This document shows, piece by piece, positions 24,986 to 33,870 of a stretch of 64,000 nt of DNA (its first letter is position 1; the number at the start of each line of letters is the position of its first letter). This DNA comes from Acidicapsa dinghuensis. GTDB lineage: Bacteria > Acidobacteriota > Terriglobia > Terriglobales > Acidobacteriaceae. The position numbers and the translations under genes were made by a program. Location of the stretch: positions 124,001 to 188,000 of the forward strand of contig NZ_JAGSYH010000009.1 in assembly GCF_025685685.1 (NCBI RefSeq), given 5' to 3'. Below the pieces are notes generated by a model. That model had not been told where the DNA came from. It saw only the letters and a list, made by a program, of their open reading frames with translations, and did not search any database.

Positions 24986-27742
24986 ATGAGACCCAATATG
25001 ACCAGGCCAGGCATCTCTGACACGCTGCGTACGATTTCCAATCGTATCGCTGCGTTCTTTCATCGCAATCGACTTGATCGCGATCTCGATGCTGAATTAC
25101 GCAGCCATATTGCTCACGCCATCGATGAAAACATGGCTCACGGCATGTCACGCAGCGAAGCTCGTATCGCCGCCTTACGCAGCTTTGGAGGCGTTACTCA
25201 GACTCGCGAAACCTATCGCATCCGTCGCGGCCTGCCTCTGTTCGATCAGATTGCGCGCGATTTTCGCTATGGCTGGCGTCAGCTTGTGCGTGCTCCCGGC
25301 TTTGCTCTGACCGCCATTCTCACGCTCGCTCTAGGCCTTGGTGCGAACACCGCCGTCTTCTCTCTTATCAATGCGCTGCTCTTGCGTCCGCTACCCGTTC
25401 CGCACGCCGCCGAACTCGCAATCATCCAGGTGGAGGAATCCAACTCCGACGGCCCGAGCTACAGCTTGAATGAACCTGAACTGCGCGCCCTTGAAAAGCG
25501 GCATGATGCCTTCAGCTCTACCTCCGCATTCTTTAGTACAAAATTCCAGTTGCACGGCACATCGGGAAGCCTTCAGGTACCGGGGCAACTCGTCAGCGGT
25601 GAGTACTTCGCCACGATGCAAGTGGCGCCTTTACTTGGCAGATATCTAGCTCCGGCCGACGATGTGGAGAATGGCGGTCCGGCAGGCTATGCCGCCGTCA
25701 TCAGCGAGAACTTCTGGCGCACCTGGTTCAACAGCTCGCCAAACGCCGTTGGAAGCAAGCTGATCGTTGCCAATGCACCTTTTACCGTCGTCGGAGTCAT
25801 GCCGCGCGGCTTTTTCGGAGCCGACCCCACACGCCATCCATCTATCTTTGTGCCGCTCTCGTCGGAGCCGGTCGTAGACGCCCCCTTCAATATGATTGCC
25901 AGTGGCTGGAGCGGCAATTGGCTCAATCTTATTGCTCGACGCAAGCCATTCATCTCCCTTGCGCAGGCCAATGCGGCGTTGCAAGCCGAAACAAGCGCCA
26001 TCCTTCTCGATTCCCATCCGAATGCCTTTGCTCTCGACGACATCCGGACGAACCATCTTCACTTCGTCGCCGAATCCGGAGCCAAAGGATTTACTTACCT
26101 CCGCGCCGATTTTCGCAAGCCTCTTATGGTGGTCTTTTCCCTCTGCGGTGGAGTGCTGTTGCTCGCCTGCCTCAACCTTGCCAGCTTGTTGCTTGCGAGG
26201 GCCGCCGCGCGCGAACGGGAGCTCGCCACAAGACTGGCCATCGGCGCCACCCGTCTCCGCCTCATCCGGCAACTGCTCATTGAGAGCCTTCTCATCGCGC
26301 TGCTGGGCACCGCCGCAGGCCTCGCCGTCTCTCCGCTCGTCAGCAACGCGCTTGCGGTATTGCTCCTGAGCCGTAACCCGGATGCCGCTCTCGATACCTC
26401 GCTCGACGCTCGCGTCTTTGTCTTCGCGGCATTGATCGCCGTCTTATCGTCCATTCTCATTGGGTTGCTGCCTGCTCTACGCGCCACCTCCGGCAACCTG
26501 AACGAGCAGATCAAGAGCGGCTCGCAGGCGCGTTCGCGGCGAGACTCGCGACGGCTCTTACCGCGTCTCGTCATGGGCACTCAGGTTGCGCTCGCGCTCA
26601 TGCTGGTCACCGGCGCGGGCCTCTTGGCCGCCAGCCTCACCCGTCTCTATCGCACCAATCTGGGCTTCGATCCCAAAGGCCTCGTTCATCTTCAACTGGA
26701 CATGGACAAGCAACCTCTCGCTGGCGATGCGCTGCTGCGCTGGTATCAGCAATTCGGAGAGGCTTTGTCTCACCAGCCTGGGGTGCAGGGAGTGAGTTTC
26801 GAATGGGGCGTACCGCTCTCGGGTAGTGGGATGACCACCTATTACCGCAATCAACCAAAGAACCATGAGCAGTTACTCTACGGCAACGATGTCGCGCCCG
26901 GATATTTCGCAGCGATGAGAGTCCCCATGCTCGGCGGTCGTGATTTCCGGTGGGATGATACAAGTGCCGCTGGCAGGAAAGTAATCCTGAATCAAGCCGC
27001 GGCGAACCTCTTCTTCCCCGGCCGAAGCGCAGTCGGTCAATCCATCTACACCTACGACAACAAGATTACTCTCCAGGTCATCGCAGTGGTCGGCAACGTC
27101 CACTACCGCTCGATCCAAGCGGAGCCTCCGCCAACCGCCTATTATCCGATCAGCCAGACCTTTTATGCGACGAGCGACAATGGTCCACCCGAGCCGCTAA
27201 AAAAATCCTATTTCGCAGTGATCCGCCTCGCTGGCCCGCCTGCCGCATTCGCCGCCACAGCCCGCAACCTTGCCGCCCGCATGGCCCCCGAAATCCCGGC
27301 CCCTGCCATGACCAGTATGACCGCCCAGATCGATGAATCCATCAGCTCAGAGCGCATGATGGCCATGCTGGCTGCGTTCTTCGGACTTTGCGCACTGCTT
27401 GTCACCGCCATCGGCCTGTACGGAACACTGGCTTACGCAACCTCCCGCAGAACCAGCGAAATCGGTATCCGCATCGCTCTCGGCGCGCAACGCACGCATG
27501 TGGTTCGTCTTGTCTTTCGCGAGAATGCCTGGGTGGCTGTCACAGGTTGTCTCGCAGGACTGATTGCTACTCTTTTCGCATCGCGTGCTCTCGCGAGCAT
27601 TCTCTACAGCACGTCGACGCACGATCCGCTCATTCTTTTCGCATCGGTGGCTTCACTTATGGCGGTGGCAAGCGCAGCATCACTCATGCCGGCAATCCGG
27701 GCCGCAAGAATTGAGCCCATGGAAGCACTTCGCGCGGAGTAG
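24986..27742 (+). CDS. ADOP-type duplicated permease (array 1, gene 4)
   Basis: 918 residues. Prefix DRDLDAELRSHIAHAIDENMAHGMSRSEAR, helix 1 APGFALTAILTLALGLGANTAVFS, first FtsX loop AAARERELATRLAIGATRLR, second RRTSEIGIRIALGAQR, end IEPMEALRAE. It is a close paralogue of gene 1; for example, FFGADP...VPL.SEP.VDAP and the second-half YRTxLGFxPKG region match. The ATG at 24986 has AGGA about 8 bases upstream; ATG 24998 is possible. The stop lies 8 bases from the stop of the convergent DUF1223 gene, with no terminator visible between them. Confidence 0.93.
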   Translation: MRPNMTRPGISDTLRTISNRIAAFFHRNRLDRDLDAELRSHIAHAIDENMAHGMSRSEARIAALRSFGGVTQTRETYRIRRGLPLFDQIARDFRYGWRQLVRAPGFALTAILTLALGLGANTAVFSLINALLLRPLPVPHAAELAIIQVEESNSDGPSYSLNEPELRALEKRHDAFSSTSAFFSTKFQLHGTSGSLQVPGQLVSGEYFATMQVAPLLGRYLAPADDVENGGPAGYAAVISENFWRTWFNSSPNAVGSKLIVANAPFTVVGVMPRGFFGADPTRHPSIFVPLSSEPVVDAPFNMIASGWSGNWLNLIARRKPFISLAQANAALQAETSAILLDSHPNAFALDDIRTNHLHFVAESGAKGFTYLRADFRKPLMVVFSLCGGVLLLACLNLASLLLARAAARERELATRLAIGATRLRLIRQLLIESLLIALLGTAAGLAVSPLVSNALAVLLLSRNPDAALDTSLDARVFVFAALIAVLSSILIGLLPALRATSGNLNEQIKSGSQARSRRDSRRLLPRLVMGTQVALALMLVTGAGLLAASLTRLYRTNLGFDPKGLVHLQLDMDKQPLAGDALLRWYQQFGEALSHQPGVQGVSFEWGVPLSGSGMTTYYRNQPKNHEQLLYGNDVAPGYFAAMRVPMLGGRDFRWDDTSAAGRKVILNQAAANLFFPGRSAVGQSIYTYDNKITLQVIAVVGNVHYRSIQAEPPPTAYYPISQTFYATSDNGPPEPLKKSYFAVIRLAGPPAAFAATARNLAARMAPEIPAPAMTSMTAQIDESISSERMMAMLAAFFGLCALLVTAIGLYGTLAYATSRRTSEIGIRIALGAQRTHVVRLVFRENAWVAVTGCLAGLIATLFASRALASILYSTSTHDPLILFASVASLMAVASAASLMPAIRAARIEPMEALRAE

Positions 27743-27750
27743 ATCCAAGA

Positions 27751-28545
27751 CTACGAGTGTTGTACCATCTGCTCCGCTGCCCCGAGCACATGTCCTGTGC
27801 GCTTATCCACCAGGAAGACCACCAATCGCAAGGGCGTTGATGATGCGTCGGGCAGTTTCAGCGTGAGCTGCCGTCCATCCGAAGCATCGGAGCCCAACTC
27901 TTTCAACACGCGCACTACGGCAACGTTATGCAGCGTGCGTCCGGCGTTTTCTCCACTCTTTACCGAGGTTTCCGCGGAGTCGATGGCGAGCGCCGCAACG
28001 AGAGTCGTCTTCACATTTTTGGCATCATGGTCGGTCCGATGGACCACGAACTGTACGCTATCGCCGGCCCATGTGGCGCTGGAGATATTCAGCTCTTCCT
28101 TGGCATTTGCCGCGGCGGAGACGAGTGCCTGCGTTAGCTTGTGTCCATCGCTGCCGACAAATTGTACTGCGCCGTCCACTATGGCCTGCGGCGTATACAC
28201 ATCATCCAATCCGAACTTGTCCCCGTACCACTTCTGCCGGTAGGTGACGGCATCCAGTGAAAATGGATCACGCCAGCCTTCATGGTCCCAGTAGGTCACA
28301 TGTTCACTCAGCACGATCGCATGTACTCCCTGAATTGGCTGTGCTTCATCGAGCTTTGCCAACAAGGCATCTGCTGGTGGGCAACTGGAGCATCCCTCGG
28401 AGGTAAACAGTTCCACGAGAACGGGCTTGCTTTGCGTACCAGCTCCGCTCTGGGCCGCTTGCGCACCTTGCGCGGCCCAAGCCACGGCAGCGGCTATCAC
28501 AACGACGCCCAGCCCAACTCCGATCCACCAGCCAATGCGCTTCAT
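27751..28545 (-). CDS. DUF1223 thioredoxin-fold protein, exported or membrane-anchored
   Basis: 264 residues from ATG 28545, preferred over the in-frame GTG at 28554 because AGAGG stands 7-8 bases before it. An N-terminal hydrophobic segment (GWWIGVGLGVVVIAAAVAWAA) is followed by the DUF1223 core: PVLVELFTSEGCSSCPPADALLAKL, with a C-S-S-C pair in the thioredoxin-like active-site position, then HVTYWDHEGWRDPFS, YGVD-like LDDVYTPQAIVDG and a C-terminal beta domain. DUF1223 proteins are secreted thioredoxin-like proteins of unproven function; a redox role is plausible. It converges with ADOP gene 4 and is divergent from the M23 peptidase gene. Confidence 0.88.
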   Translation of the reverse strand: MKRIGWWIGVGLGVVVIAAAVAWAAQGAQAAQSGAGTQSKPVLVELFTSEGCSSCPPADALLAKLDEAQPIQGVHAIVLSEHVTYWDHEGWRDPFSLDAVTYRQKWYGDKFGLDDVYTPQAIVDGAVQFVGSDGHKLTQALVSAAANAKEELNISSATWAGDSVQFVVHRTDHDAKNVKTTLVAALAIDSAETSVKSGENAGRTLHNVAVVRVLKELGSDASDGRQLTLKLPDASSTPLRLVVFLVDKRTGHVLGAAEQMVQHS

Positions 28546-28615
28546 TGCGCTCACCTCTTTACCTTCTGGATTGCTGCAGGCTTCGGAAAGTTACATCTTC
28601 GAAAGTCCGGCCGCT

Positions 28616-29497
28616 ATGCTGGGAAGGATGCATCGTATTTTCGTCCTTCTTTTTGCTGTATGTATCGCCGTTTCCTGCACCGCACAGGCACAGGTCAAGA
28701 CACTCACGTGGACGCCTTCTGTCGTGCAATCCGGTTCTCCCGAGCTGTTTCGCGTCGCAGCGCCTCGCGACGCCGAGGTGGAGGGAGAATGGCAAGGACA
28801 TCCGCTGCAATTCTTTCCCGGACGCACCGGGAAGGCGTGGTACGCGCTCGCCGGCGTTGATGTCGAAGCAGCGACGGGGCCTGCCCCCATCCATGTCTCC
28901 ATCCGGATCAACCATACGACGCGGGAGATTAACACTACCATCGCCATTCAGCCCGCGCACTACCGGACCACTACCATTACTGTGCCGCCCAAGTTTGTAG
29001 AACCGGGTCCGAAAGAGAAGAAGATCATCGACGCGGCAAATGAAGCTAAGAAAACCGCATTTGCCACCAGCGCAGACCATCCGCTCTGGGATGGCAGCTT
29101 TCGTGCGCCTGTGCCCGCGACGGCTACGGACAGCTTCGGCACGCGGCGCGTCTACAACGGCAAGCTTGACGGCATCCATCGCGGCACTGACTTCCGCGCC
29201 CATATGGGCACGCCTGTCCGCGCCGGCAACTCAGGTGTAGTTGTGCTGGCTCAGCCGCTCTATTACGAAGGCAATTGCGTCATTATCGATCACGGCCTCG
29301 GCCTCTACAGCCTGTCGATGCATTTATCGCGCATCGACGTAAAGACAGGAGATCGCGTGCAGAAGGGGCAGCGCATTGGTCTTAGCGGAGCCACCGGCCG
29401 CGTGACCGGCCCTCACCTTCACTGGGCCATTCGCTGGCAGGGTGGTTACATCGATCCGACGAAGCTGCTGCGGATAAATCTCGATAAGTTGCCCTGA
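28616..29497 (+). CDS. Secreted M23 (lysostaphin-type) metallopeptidase
   Basis: About 293 residues from ATG 28616; ATG 28628 is also possible and both give a signal peptide (FVLLFAVCIAVSCTAQAQ). An N-terminal beta domain (about 25-125) precedes the C-terminal M23 domain. Zinc ligands are visible in HRGTD (H-x3-D), SMHLSRIDV and GPHLHW (H-x-H). M23 enzymes cut peptidoglycan cross-links, or act as LytM-like activators when degenerate. Here the ligand set looks complete, so activity in the periplasm is expected. The context gives no partner; the DUF1223 gene is divergent, with about 70 bases between the starts. Confidence 0.9.
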   Translation: MLGRMHRIFVLLFAVCIAVSCTAQAQVKTLTWTPSVVQSGSPELFRVAAPRDAEVEGEWQGHPLQFFPGRTGKAWYALAGVDVEAATGPAPIHVSIRINHTTREINTTIAIQPAHYRTTTITVPPKFVEPGPKEKKIIDAANEAKKTAFATSADHPLWDGSFRAPVPATATDSFGTRRVYNGKLDGIHRGTDFRAHMGTPVRAGNSGVVVLAQPLYYEGNCVIIDHGLGLYSLSMHLSRIDVKTGDRVQKGQRIGLSGATGRVTGPHLHWAIRWQGGYIDPTKLLRINLDKLP

Positions 29498-29702
29498 AAC
29501 GGCGCAAAGCTGTTGCCGTGATACGAATCGACGGCGGTCACTTGCCGATCTCATTTCCTCTGTACACTGCGCCCTTCATCTGGCACAATTTCTTAGCTTT
29601 CCCGGCTGTGTTGTGCCCGCTTCGGAACTGTTTCCGTGTGCGCACTCAGCTCTTCAGACCAACGCCGAAGTTGCATCAAGATCCGGAAATAAACGGTGTC
29701 CG

Positions 29703-30299
29703 ATGAGCAATATCAACGGCAAAGTCTACGCAATGAACGCCATCACTCCCATGCGCCCATGGAAGACGTGGATTCTGCGGGCGATCTTTTTCATCCTGGG
29801 CAACGTAAAACCGCTCCAATCCGATCTGATCAATCTCTCCTTTATCCAGTTCGCGCGCTGGGTAATCATCCCGCGCAATAGCTTCCCTTTTGTCGGCGCG
29901 CCGCAACAGCGCGAGCTGCTTGAGTATGACTACCTTCTCTTCTTTTCCAATTTCAATGGAACCTGGAATCAATACATCGACGCCTTCTCCGCCGTACTGA
30001 GTAAGGGTCTCGACCTCGTCTGGAAGTGGAGCGAAAAATTCCCCGGCTCGACACCGGTCACGATCTTCAAGGAGTACATCACCCGGGTCCAGTTCGATAC
30101 CGACTACTACTACACCGCTTATCCGCATGCGACGGCCAACGACGTGAAGAATGCCCACATCGTCCAACAGACCTTCGATGCGCTCAACCGTAATGCGGCC
30201 ACGATGTCTCCCGATCAATTCCGCGAGGCATATCTCCAGTTTGTTCTCTCGGTGCAGACCCATCTGGGTGCAACCGGCGAAGCACCAATCGTTTTCTGA
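29703..30299 (+). CDS. Uncharacterised protein, paralogue A of the DyP-linked pair
   Basis: 198 residues, no signal peptide; one moderately hydrophobic stretch (WILRAIFFILGNV). I do not recognise a characterised family. It aligns with the next gene product along its length: NGKVYAM/NGSVYGL at the start, FARWVIIP/LARLVVMD, FVGAPQQRE/FVGAPAREE, DYLLFFSNFNG/KYLVFEANIDC, LDLVWKWSEKFPGS/LDAIWSHCTGYPGT and a C-terminal helix region. So the two are ancient tandem duplicates. A leading HFARxVI...LLFxSNF-like pattern suggests a ferredoxin-like alpha/beta fold (inference). It lies 34 bases before paralogue B, which overlaps the DyP peroxidase gene, so all three form an operon. Confidence 0.75.
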   Translation: MSNINGKVYAMNAITPMRPWKTWILRAIFFILGNVKPLQSDLINLSFIQFARWVIIPRNSFPFVGAPQQRELLEYDYLLFFSNFNGTWNQYIDAFSAVLSKGLDLVWKWSEKFPGSTPVTIFKEYITRVQFDTDYYYTAYPHATANDVKNAHIVQQTFDALNRNAATMSPDQFREAYLQFVLSVQTHLGATGEAPIVF

Positions 30300-30333
30300 A
30301 ACCAGCCAATAGTCGACGAAGGAAAGAGCAGAA

Positions 30334-30990
30334 ATGCCCAACCAGAACGGCAGTGTTTACGGCCTCACTCTACTCTGCCCCATCATTAACGATCATCGGG
30401 CATCGCCTTCCCATGACCTCCAGATCCGCGCGTATCTCGCCACGCTGCCAACCGGTCCAGATAGTCCATTTGCCATCGCGCCGCACACTCATCTTGCGCG
30501 ACTTGTCGTCATGGACGATGTCGTCTTTGTGGGCGCACCGGCGCGTGAAGAACATCTGAAGTCGAAATATCTCGTCTTCGAGGCCAACATCGACTGCCCT
30601 CCTCACGCCATCGGAACCACTGGCCTCGATACCTATCTCGCAGGTCTTGCCATGGCAGCGCCACAACAACTTGACGCTATCTGGTCGCACTGCACCGGCT
30701 ATCCCGGCACTGCAAACCTGCAGGCGTTTTTGCACTATATGAAAGCGTGTCAGATTGAAACCACGTTCTTCTTCGCAGCCACCAACGATAAGAGCGTGAC
30801 TCAGACGCTTAAAGCTCTTCAGACCCAGCGTGCCGTCGCCGACTTCATCGCCACGCATCAGGGCAAAGATCCGGCGGAATTGCAGCGTGATTTTCTCGCC
30901 TTCAGCCAGAAATTGATTGCCGCGCCCACTCCAAAACCGGCAGTTCCCGCTCCGCAGCGTCCGATGCAGACGGGAGGGCGCAATGAGTAA
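30334..30990 (+). CDS. Uncharacterised protein, paralogue B of the DyP-linked pair
   Basis: 218 residues, cytosolic by sequence, start preceded by GGAAAGAG. It shares blocks with paralogue A: NGSVYGL, HLARLVVMDDVVFVGAPAREE, KYLVFEANID, LDAIWSHCTGYPGT and a helical C-terminus, and adds a Pro-rich tail (TPKPAVPAPQRP). Its stop overlaps the DyP start by 8 bases (ATG at 30983), so translation is coupled and the products are probably made in fixed ratio. A structural or delivery partner of the peroxidase, such as for substrate, heme or lipid, is a reasonable inference, but nothing in the sequence proves it. Confidence 0.78.
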   Translation: MPNQNGSVYGLTLLCPIINDHRASPSHDLQIRAYLATLPTGPDSPFAIAPHTHLARLVVMDDVVFVGAPAREEHLKSKYLVFEANIDCPPHAIGTTGLDTYLAGLAMAAPQQLDAIWSHCTGYPGTANLQAFLHYMKACQIETTFFFAATNDKSVTQTLKALQTQRAVADFIATHQGKDPAELQRDFLAFSQKLIAAPTPKPAVPAPQRPMQTGGRNE

Positions 30991-32398
30991 GCTCAACGCC
31001 ACTGACATCCAGGGCTTTGTCCTCCGCGGCTACAACATGCCCTTCGCACGTTTCTGCTTCCTTCATTTCGAAGATGCGGAGAGCGCTCGCAAACTGGTCG
31101 GGGCGTTGCTGAGTTCCATCACTACCGGCCAGCTATGGGACCAGGGCAAGCCGCAAAGCACGCTCAACATTGCCTTCACTTTCAAAGGCCTCGTCAAGCT
31201 GGATCTCCCACTGGCTACGCTCATCAGCTTTCCTGTCGAGTTCCAGGAAGGCATGAAGTCTCGCAGCGGCATTCTGGGCGACAGTGGTGTCAACGCCCCG
31301 GAGCACTGGGATGCAGTCTGGCGCGACGAAACGGGTGCGTCAGAGGTGCATGCGTGGCTTGCCGTCCATGCGCTGTCAGCGGAAGCTCTCGACGCGCGTG
31401 CTACCGATCTGTTCACGCTTGTTGAAAAGATTGGCGGCGTGCGCGTCCTCGACACTCAGGACGCCGCCTCGATTGTTCTCGATGGCAATGTCACGACGAA
31501 GGAGCACTTCGGCTACACCGACGGCTTCGGGAACCCTGACTACCTCGGTATCGTGCGCAAGTCTCAGCCAGGTCAGGGCAAGCTGATGCCTGACGGCACC
31601 TGGGTTCCGCTGGCTACCGGCGAACTGTTGCTTGGCTATGCCGATGAAGCGGGAGAGCTACCCATCGCTCCCATGCCTCACCTTCTCGGCGCTAATGGTA
31701 CTTTCATGGTCTACCGCAAGCTGCATCAGAACGTGGGCACCTTTCGCCGTTTCCTCGATGAATGGTCGGCCCGCTATGGCGCAGGCGATGCGGCGGCGAA
31801 AGAGAAACTGGCCTCAAAGTTCATTGGCCGTTGGCGTGATGGAACTCCTATCGAGATCTCTCCCAACACTCCAGATTCAGCGATCACACAGGATCCTAAC
31901 CGCAGCACTAACTTCACCTACGGCAGTGATACCGGTGGCGCGCGCTGCCCGGTTGGCGCGCATATTCGCCGCGTTCACCCGCGCGACGCTTTCGGCTTTC
32001 AGGGCCGGCTGATCAATCGCCGCCGCATCACCCGCCGTGGATTGCCTTACGGCCCCTACGCGGCCAGCGACGATAATTCACCGGATATGGATTCGGTTGA
32101 GCGCGGCGTGGTCTTCATGGCGCTCAACGCCAGCATCTCCCGGCAGTTTGAATTTGTGCAGCAGCAATGGATTAACTACGGCAATGACGCACATGTCGGT
32201 AACGAGAAAGATCCGCTGATTGGCAATCACATGCCCGGCGAGCGATTCGTTATTCAGGGTGACACCAACCCGTCGAATCCGCCCTTCGTCTGCGCCCACT
32301 TGCCCAACTTCGTCGAACTGCGCGGTGGCGACTACTTCTTCCTGCCGAGCATGACCGCGTTAGGCATGATTGCCATGAACCTGGTCGATCCGCGCTGA
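30983..32398 (+). CDS. DyP-type heme peroxidase
   Basis: 471 residues from ATG 30983. The start DIQGFVLRGYNMPFARFCFLHFED is the usual DyP N-terminal ferredoxin-like lobe. GYTDGFGNPDY carries the G-x-x-D-G motif with the distal catalytic Asp, GAHIRRVHPRDAF holds the proximal heme-ligand His, and SISRQFEFVQQQW probably supplies the distal Arg. The length and the inserted loops match the long (class C/D-like) DyPs. These enzymes oxidise dyes, phenolics or lignin fragments with H2O2. There is no Tat or Sec signal and no encapsulin gene nearby, so a cytosolic location is expected. It is the last gene of the three-gene unit. Confidence 0.9.
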   Translation: MSKLNATDIQGFVLRGYNMPFARFCFLHFEDAESARKLVGALLSSITTGQLWDQGKPQSTLNIAFTFKGLVKLDLPLATLISFPVEFQEGMKSRSGILGDSGVNAPEHWDAVWRDETGASEVHAWLAVHALSAEALDARATDLFTLVEKIGGVRVLDTQDAASIVLDGNVTTKEHFGYTDGFGNPDYLGIVRKSQPGQGKLMPDGTWVPLATGELLLGYADEAGELPIAPMPHLLGANGTFMVYRKLHQNVGTFRRFLDEWSARYGAGDAAAKEKLASKFIGRWRDGTPIEISPNTPDSAITQDPNRSTNFTYGSDTGGARCPVGAHIRRVHPRDAFGFQGRLINRRRITRRGLPYGPYAASDDNSPDMDSVERGVVFMALNASISRQFEFVQQQWINYGNDAHVGNEKDPLIGNHMPGERFVIQGDTNPSNPPFVCAHLPNFVELRGGDYFFLPSMTALGMIAMNLVDPR

Positions 32399-32448
32399 CA
32401 GCGGCTTAACTGGAAATGGAACACAGTCGCTGGAATAGCACTCCCGCC

Positions 32449-33732
32449 CTATTGCGAGATGAGTTCCCGCTCCGACACCACAGATTCGGGCTCAGACCCA
32501 ACATTCTCTTTCGCCAGATCCCGAAACGCGCGATACACAAACGACCCCAGGAACCAGCCATCCATGTATTGAAACGGCGTTTCGCCCGTTGTGTAATGGC
32601 CGCATGGCAGCACGCGCCGCTCGAAATCCATGCCGCTCTCGGTAAACGCCTTCACCACTTCCAATGAATACTCCAGCGGGAAAGTCAGATCGTAGGTCGC
32701 GTACACCAGCAGAATCTTCTTTGCCGTATCAGGCTTGAGGCCTTGCGTGTTCGGGCGGCTCAAGCCCGCATAGCGCTCGTAGAAATGGATAGGACTGATG
32801 CCTGCCCAGAGCCGCCGAATGTCTTCCTGTGTGAACCCAGCTTCTTCAAATCCCGCACGAATATGACGCGTGCTCTGTCCTGCCCACACCACATCGCCGA
32901 ATGAGGTGGAGCAGTGGTTGAAAGCATTCACACGCAGCCGCGGATCGAAAGCGCTGGCGAGGAATCCATAGCAACTGCCCAGGCTGGTGCCGAGCACGCC
33001 AAACTGCTCGTATCCCTGGTCAGCCAGCCAATCGAGACAGCACCGGATATCGACTACTGCCTGCCGCGCGGCTGAGAGCGTACGCCCGATGTTGGCGCTT
33101 ACGGCATAGTCCGAGCGCTCAATCTCGCTCGGTCTACGAATATCGTGATACGGCTTTGAGAGCCTGAGTGCCGAAATGCCAAAGCGGTTGAACAAGCGGC
33201 ACAACACATTGTGGCTAAAGGCATCCGCATTCCATTGGGGCATCACCACAATCGCCTGTTTGGGCTTTCCCTGTTGCTTCTCCGCCGGCGCGGGATACCA
33301 GCGCGCATTGACCAGATCATTTTCCGGATAGGGCGTCCGCTCAGGCGAAGTAAACCGCAGAAACTGCGCCCGTTCCGCTTTACCTTCCGCAGCCATCGTC
33401 TTCAATTCCGCATCGCGCTTCAGCGTCTCTGGACGCACGTTGGTAGGGAAGAGCATGGGATGCCGGTCTTCGAGCCGAAAATCCAGCGGACGATCGTATC
33501 CGAAAAACTGTTCGCTGTGCGCGAGAATTGCTTCGTTCACGGCGATCATCGCTGCTTGTTCGTCGCCGCTGCCGATCAGCCGGTCTACGCGGGCTGCGGC
33601 TCCCGCTTCTTCTACAAACGAGCGCACCCAGTCAAAGCCCCACTCCAACGGACGCACCACGCGGTTCTCATCGCGTGTCGTGAGCTCGGTCTCCCAGCGG
33701 TACATCCACCGCGCATATAGTTCTTTCAGCAT
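32449..33732 (-). CDS. Alpha/beta hydrolase
   Basis: 427 residues from the internal ATG at 33732, preceded by GAAGG 5 bases away. An upstream in-frame TTG at 33861 is possible (10 bases after the alr stop), but the added 43 codons have low third-position GC and no fold features. QAIVVMPQWNADAF is the early strand with oxyanion loop, and GVLGTSLGSCYGF carries the nucleophile elbow G-T-S-L-G with the catalytic Ser. An acid in ATYDLTFPLEYS and the His in LPCGHYTTGETPF complete the triad. The N-terminal third is a separate helical region. Substrate is unknown; the fold resembles ABHD-type lipid or ester hydrolases. No signal peptide. Confidence 0.82.
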   Translation of the reverse strand: MLKELYARWMYRWETELTTRDENRVVRPLEWGFDWVRSFVEEAGAAARVDRLIGSGDEQAAMIAVNEAILAHSEQFFGYDRPLDFRLEDRHPMLFPTNVRPETLKRDAELKTMAAEGKAERAQFLRFTSPERTPYPENDLVNARWYPAPAEKQQGKPKQAIVVMPQWNADAFSHNVLCRLFNRFGISALRLSKPYHDIRRPSEIERSDYAVSANIGRTLSAARQAVVDIRCCLDWLADQGYEQFGVLGTSLGSCYGFLASAFDPRLRVNAFNHCSTSFGDVVWAGQSTRHIRAGFEEAGFTQEDIRRLWAGISPIHFYERYAGLSRPNTQGLKPDTAKKILLVYATYDLTFPLEYSLEVVKAFTESGMDFERRVLPCGHYTTGETPFQYMDGWFLGSFVYRAFRDLAKENVGSEPESVVSERELISQ

Positions 33733-33870
33733 CAGCCCTTCATCAAGTTTACCAATTTGCGAATGTAGGCAACCGGCATGGCAGTCTTCAGCTCCATTCA
33801 CTGTGAATCTGCCAGCGTGAGTTGGATGTTTCGGCGCAAAGATTCGATACAAGTCTGTCAACGAATGCCT

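Noticed and set aside
33733..33861. N-terminal extension of the alpha/beta hydrolase from a TTG start
   Set aside because: Third-position GC is low compared with the gene body and the added residues show no fold features; the ATG at 33732 has a better-placed ribosome-binding site. A TTG start cannot be fully excluded.
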